Source: Desulfovibrio sp. ZJ209
Lineage (GTDB): Bacteria; Desulfobacterota; Desulfovibrionia; Desulfovibrionales; Desulfovibrionaceae
Reading direction: 5' to 3'
Assembly: GCF_011039135.1 (NCBI RefSeq)
Contig: NZ_JAAKEJ010000001.1
Span: 620,001 to 684,000 of the forward strand
Length of the DNA: 64,000 nucleotides
Below, one piece after another: positions 62,439-64,000 of the stretch (within the stretch, counting starts at the first letter, position 1; every line of letters begins with the position of its first letter). The notes under the pieces were generated by a model. The model did no database searches, was not told the DNA's origin, and was given only the letters and a program-made list of their open reading frames with translations. The position numbers and the translations under genes are program-made.

Positions 62439-63332
62439 ATGAAAAATCCCAAAAATCCGCCTGAAGTCAAAACCCCAAACGGCCGACCCAGGCGTTCCGG
62501 CTTGTCCGGAGAAGTCACGCGGCCGCCTAGGTCCGGGCGCGTCACAACCAAGATAAACAGTGGCGGTTCCTGTTCAGAGGGCGCCACTGACGGCCTGCGC
62601 CTGAATAAGGCCATTGCCGCCTCGGGCCTGTGCGCCCGCCGCAAGGCCGACGAGCTTGTTTTTGCCGGTCGCGTCACGGTGAACGGCATCCCCGAGACCA
62701 ATCCCGGGCGGCGTGTGCTGCCAGACGACAGAATAGCCGTGGACGGTGAGCCGCTGCGCGTAAGGCAGCAAAACGCCTATCTGCTGCTTCACAAGCCGGT
62801 GCGCACGGTTTGCACCCTGAGCGACCCGGAGGGACGCCCCACCGTCATGGACCTGCTGCCGGAAAAGGCCCGGGAGCTGGGCCTTTTCCCCGTGGGCCGA
62901 CTGGACTATTTTTCGGAAGGGCTGCTCCTGCTCACCAATGACGGCGAACTCGCCCATCGCTTCCTCCACCCGCGGCACCATGTGGACAAGATCTATGAGG
63001 TATTGGTGCGCGGCGCCGTGCCGGACTGTCATCTGGAAATCATGCGCAGCGGGATGCGCCTCTCGGACGGCACTCCCCTCCTCCCGGTGGAGGCACGCCG
63101 CGTGCCGTCTCCGAACAGGCGGAGCACTCTGCTGCGGCTGGTCCTGCGGCAGGGCGTGAATCGCCAGATCCGCCGCATGTGTGACGACCTTGGCCTTACT
63201 ATCTTGCGGCTTACGCGCGTGTCCGAAGGAGGGCTCTCCCTGGGCGCGCTCAAGCCGGGGGAGGCACGCTTTCTTGAGTGGGACGAGGTTCGCGCGTTGC
63301 GAAAGCGGGCGGGACTTTCGGAAAAACCCTGA
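62439..63332 (+). CDS. RsuA/RluB-family pseudouridine synthase
   Basis: 297 residues from the ATG at 62439; an in-frame ATG 60 bases upstream is also open. A basic, disordered N-terminus of about 50 residues precedes an S4 RNA-binding domain (LRLNKAIAASGLCARRKADELV). The catalytic Asp is in FPVGRLDYFSEGLLLLTNDG, and VDKIYEVLVRG and LRQGVNRQIRRMCDDLGL are family blocks. It isomerises a uridine in ribosomal RNA; RluB (23S) is most likely from the R-x-G-V-N-R-Q-I-R-R-M block, but RsuA or RluF cannot be excluded. Confidence 0.87.
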   Translation: MKNPKNPPEVKTPNGRPRRSGLSGEVTRPPRSGRVTTKINSGGSCSEGATDGLRLNKAIAASGLCARRKADELVFAGRVTVNGIPETNPGRRVLPDDRIAVDGEPLRVRQQNAYLLLHKPVRTVCTLSDPEGRPTVMDLLPEKARELGLFPVGRLDYFSEGLLLLTNDGELAHRFLHPRHHVDKIYEVLVRGAVPDCHLEIMRSGMRLSDGTPLLPVEARRVPSPNRRSTLLRLVLRQGVNRQIRRMCDDLGLTILRLTRVSEGGLSLGALKPGEARFLEWDEVRALRKRAGLSEKP

Positions 63333-63390
63333 CGCGCGGCCTTCCCGCGTGACGATCTCGCAGTCTAAGATTATCGAGAGAGGCATCCGC

Positions 63391-64000
63391 TTGCCGGAAA
63401 AAACTGCCACTGAAAAAATCCTCGGGCTCTATACCCTGCTCCTGTTGAGCCCGCGCGCCTGGTCACTCACGGAATTGGCCCGGCACTTCCACTGCATCAA
63501 GCCACCATCCTGCGGCTGCTTTCCCGCATCGAGCGCCTGGAAGGCGTTGCTCTTAAAGCGGAACTGCGTCTGGAAGCAGGCCGCTGGCAAAAATGGTATC
63601 AACTGGATCGCGCCCCCACCGTGGCCGAGCGCGGGCGCCTCCGGTTCAGCGCGGACGCAATGCGCCTGCTGGCCTTTGCCCGCGACCTGGCCGCGCCCTT
63701 TCTTTCCGAGGATATGGGGGTGGCCCTGGACGACAACCTCAGGCGCGCGGCCGCCCTCTCCGCCGATGCGGTACCCGAAGCGGAAACTGCGGTCCCGCTG
63801 GTGCAGCCGGCCATGCTCGGCAACATCGACTACGCGCCCTTTGCGCACATCCTGACCTCGCTGCTCCGCGCCATCCGGCAGCGGCTCGTCTGCGAAATCA
63901 CCTATGCGCGTAAACCGGGCCGTACCTATGAAATGGCCGTCACGCGCCTCGTGAGCGGCCACGGCGCCCTTTACGCCCACGGCTGGAAAGTGACGGACAA
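63391..64000 (+). pseudogene. WYL/HTH transcriptional regulator, frameshifted and cut by window end
   Basis: From a TTG at 63391 with GAGAGG upstream (a GTG at 63349 is also in frame) the protein reads LPEKTATEKILGLYTLLLLS then SLTELARHFHC. At 63495-63503 the coding frame moves to -1 and continues ATILRLLSRIERLEGVALKA, completing a winged helix. A WYL-like ligand domain start follows (LVCEITYARKPGRTYEMAVT, ALYAHGWKVTD) and runs off the window. One missing G in AAGCCACC would restore HFHCIKATILRLL. WYL regulators bind nucleotides or ssDNA and often control defence or repair genes; the target is not visible. Confidence 0.7.

Overview
The window is a GC-rich (about two-thirds G+C), densely packed bacterial chromosome segment. 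Gene content points to a delta-proteobacterial sulfate reducer of the Desulfovibrionaceae. The indicators are a (Re)-type citrate synthase beside isocitrate dehydrogenase and aconitase, a short ArgA-type acetyltransferase beside argF, a tmRNA whose tag reads ANNDYDYAYAA, and several small secreted proteins of a Desulfovibrio flavour. This assignment is inference; no 16S gene is present.

Layout. 1-1090: the tail of a mobile element. It holds the end of an unknown gene, a frameshifted com-like zinc ribbon, a Mom/GNAT-like protein, a strong terminator, and four TGTAACC repeats lying against the 3' end of tRNA-Glu(CTC). 1263-5614: housekeeping and secreted genes (DUF4198-like protein, ComF, flavodoxin-fold reductase, MBL hydrolase). 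5733-7336: ruvAB. 7428-11627: small envelope proteins, a large EF-hand membrane protein, tRNA-Ser(GGA) and two tiny membrane proteins. 11729-19529: fabI, purC, hisD on minus; grpE, argA-like, argF, an HD-domain protein and a secreted protein on plus. 19533-24658: a minus-strand unit metY > TraB/GumN-FemX-like fusion > FemX-like protein > radical SAM enzyme, which is the most system-like uncharacterised cluster here. 24883-31666: (Re)-citrate synthase carrying a C-terminal Cache/PDC-like domain, icd, a LysE exporter, aconitase. 31642-36854: M18 aminopeptidase, folC, YcaO-TPR protein and a protein methyltransferase in a tightly overlapping minus operon, divergent from prmA and tpx. 38549-46178: SNF2 helicase, a peptide-binding lipoprotein-like SBP, and a UvrA paralogue preceded by a TetR regulator. 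46909-52055: a redox cluster (SDR remnant, SDR, flavodoxin, Fe-alcohol dehydrogenase, frameshifted Fe-S aldo/keto reductase, Tat-exported DUF362 protein). 52291-56407: AspT-type antiporter, pyrG, and tmRNA with tandem repeats downstream of its 3' end. 56448-62056: hypothetical protein, recN, DppC/DppB permeases, and a two-gene RdgC-like pair. 62317-64000: a promoter with a Fur-box-like palindrome in its spacer, an RsuA/RluB pseudouridine synthase, and a frameshifted WYL-type regulator cut by the window end.

How they work together: the citrate synthase/icd/aconitase set makes 2-oxoglutarate for amino-acid synthesis, which fits the adjacent arginine, histidine and methionine genes. ruvAB, recN, the UvrA paralogue and the RdgC pair form a scattered DNA-repair complement. 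Three genes (com-like, aldo/keto reductase, WYL regulator) are each broken by what looks like one missing base, always the same direction of shift. Real decay or systematic base-dropping in the assembly must be distinguished before calling them pseudogenes.
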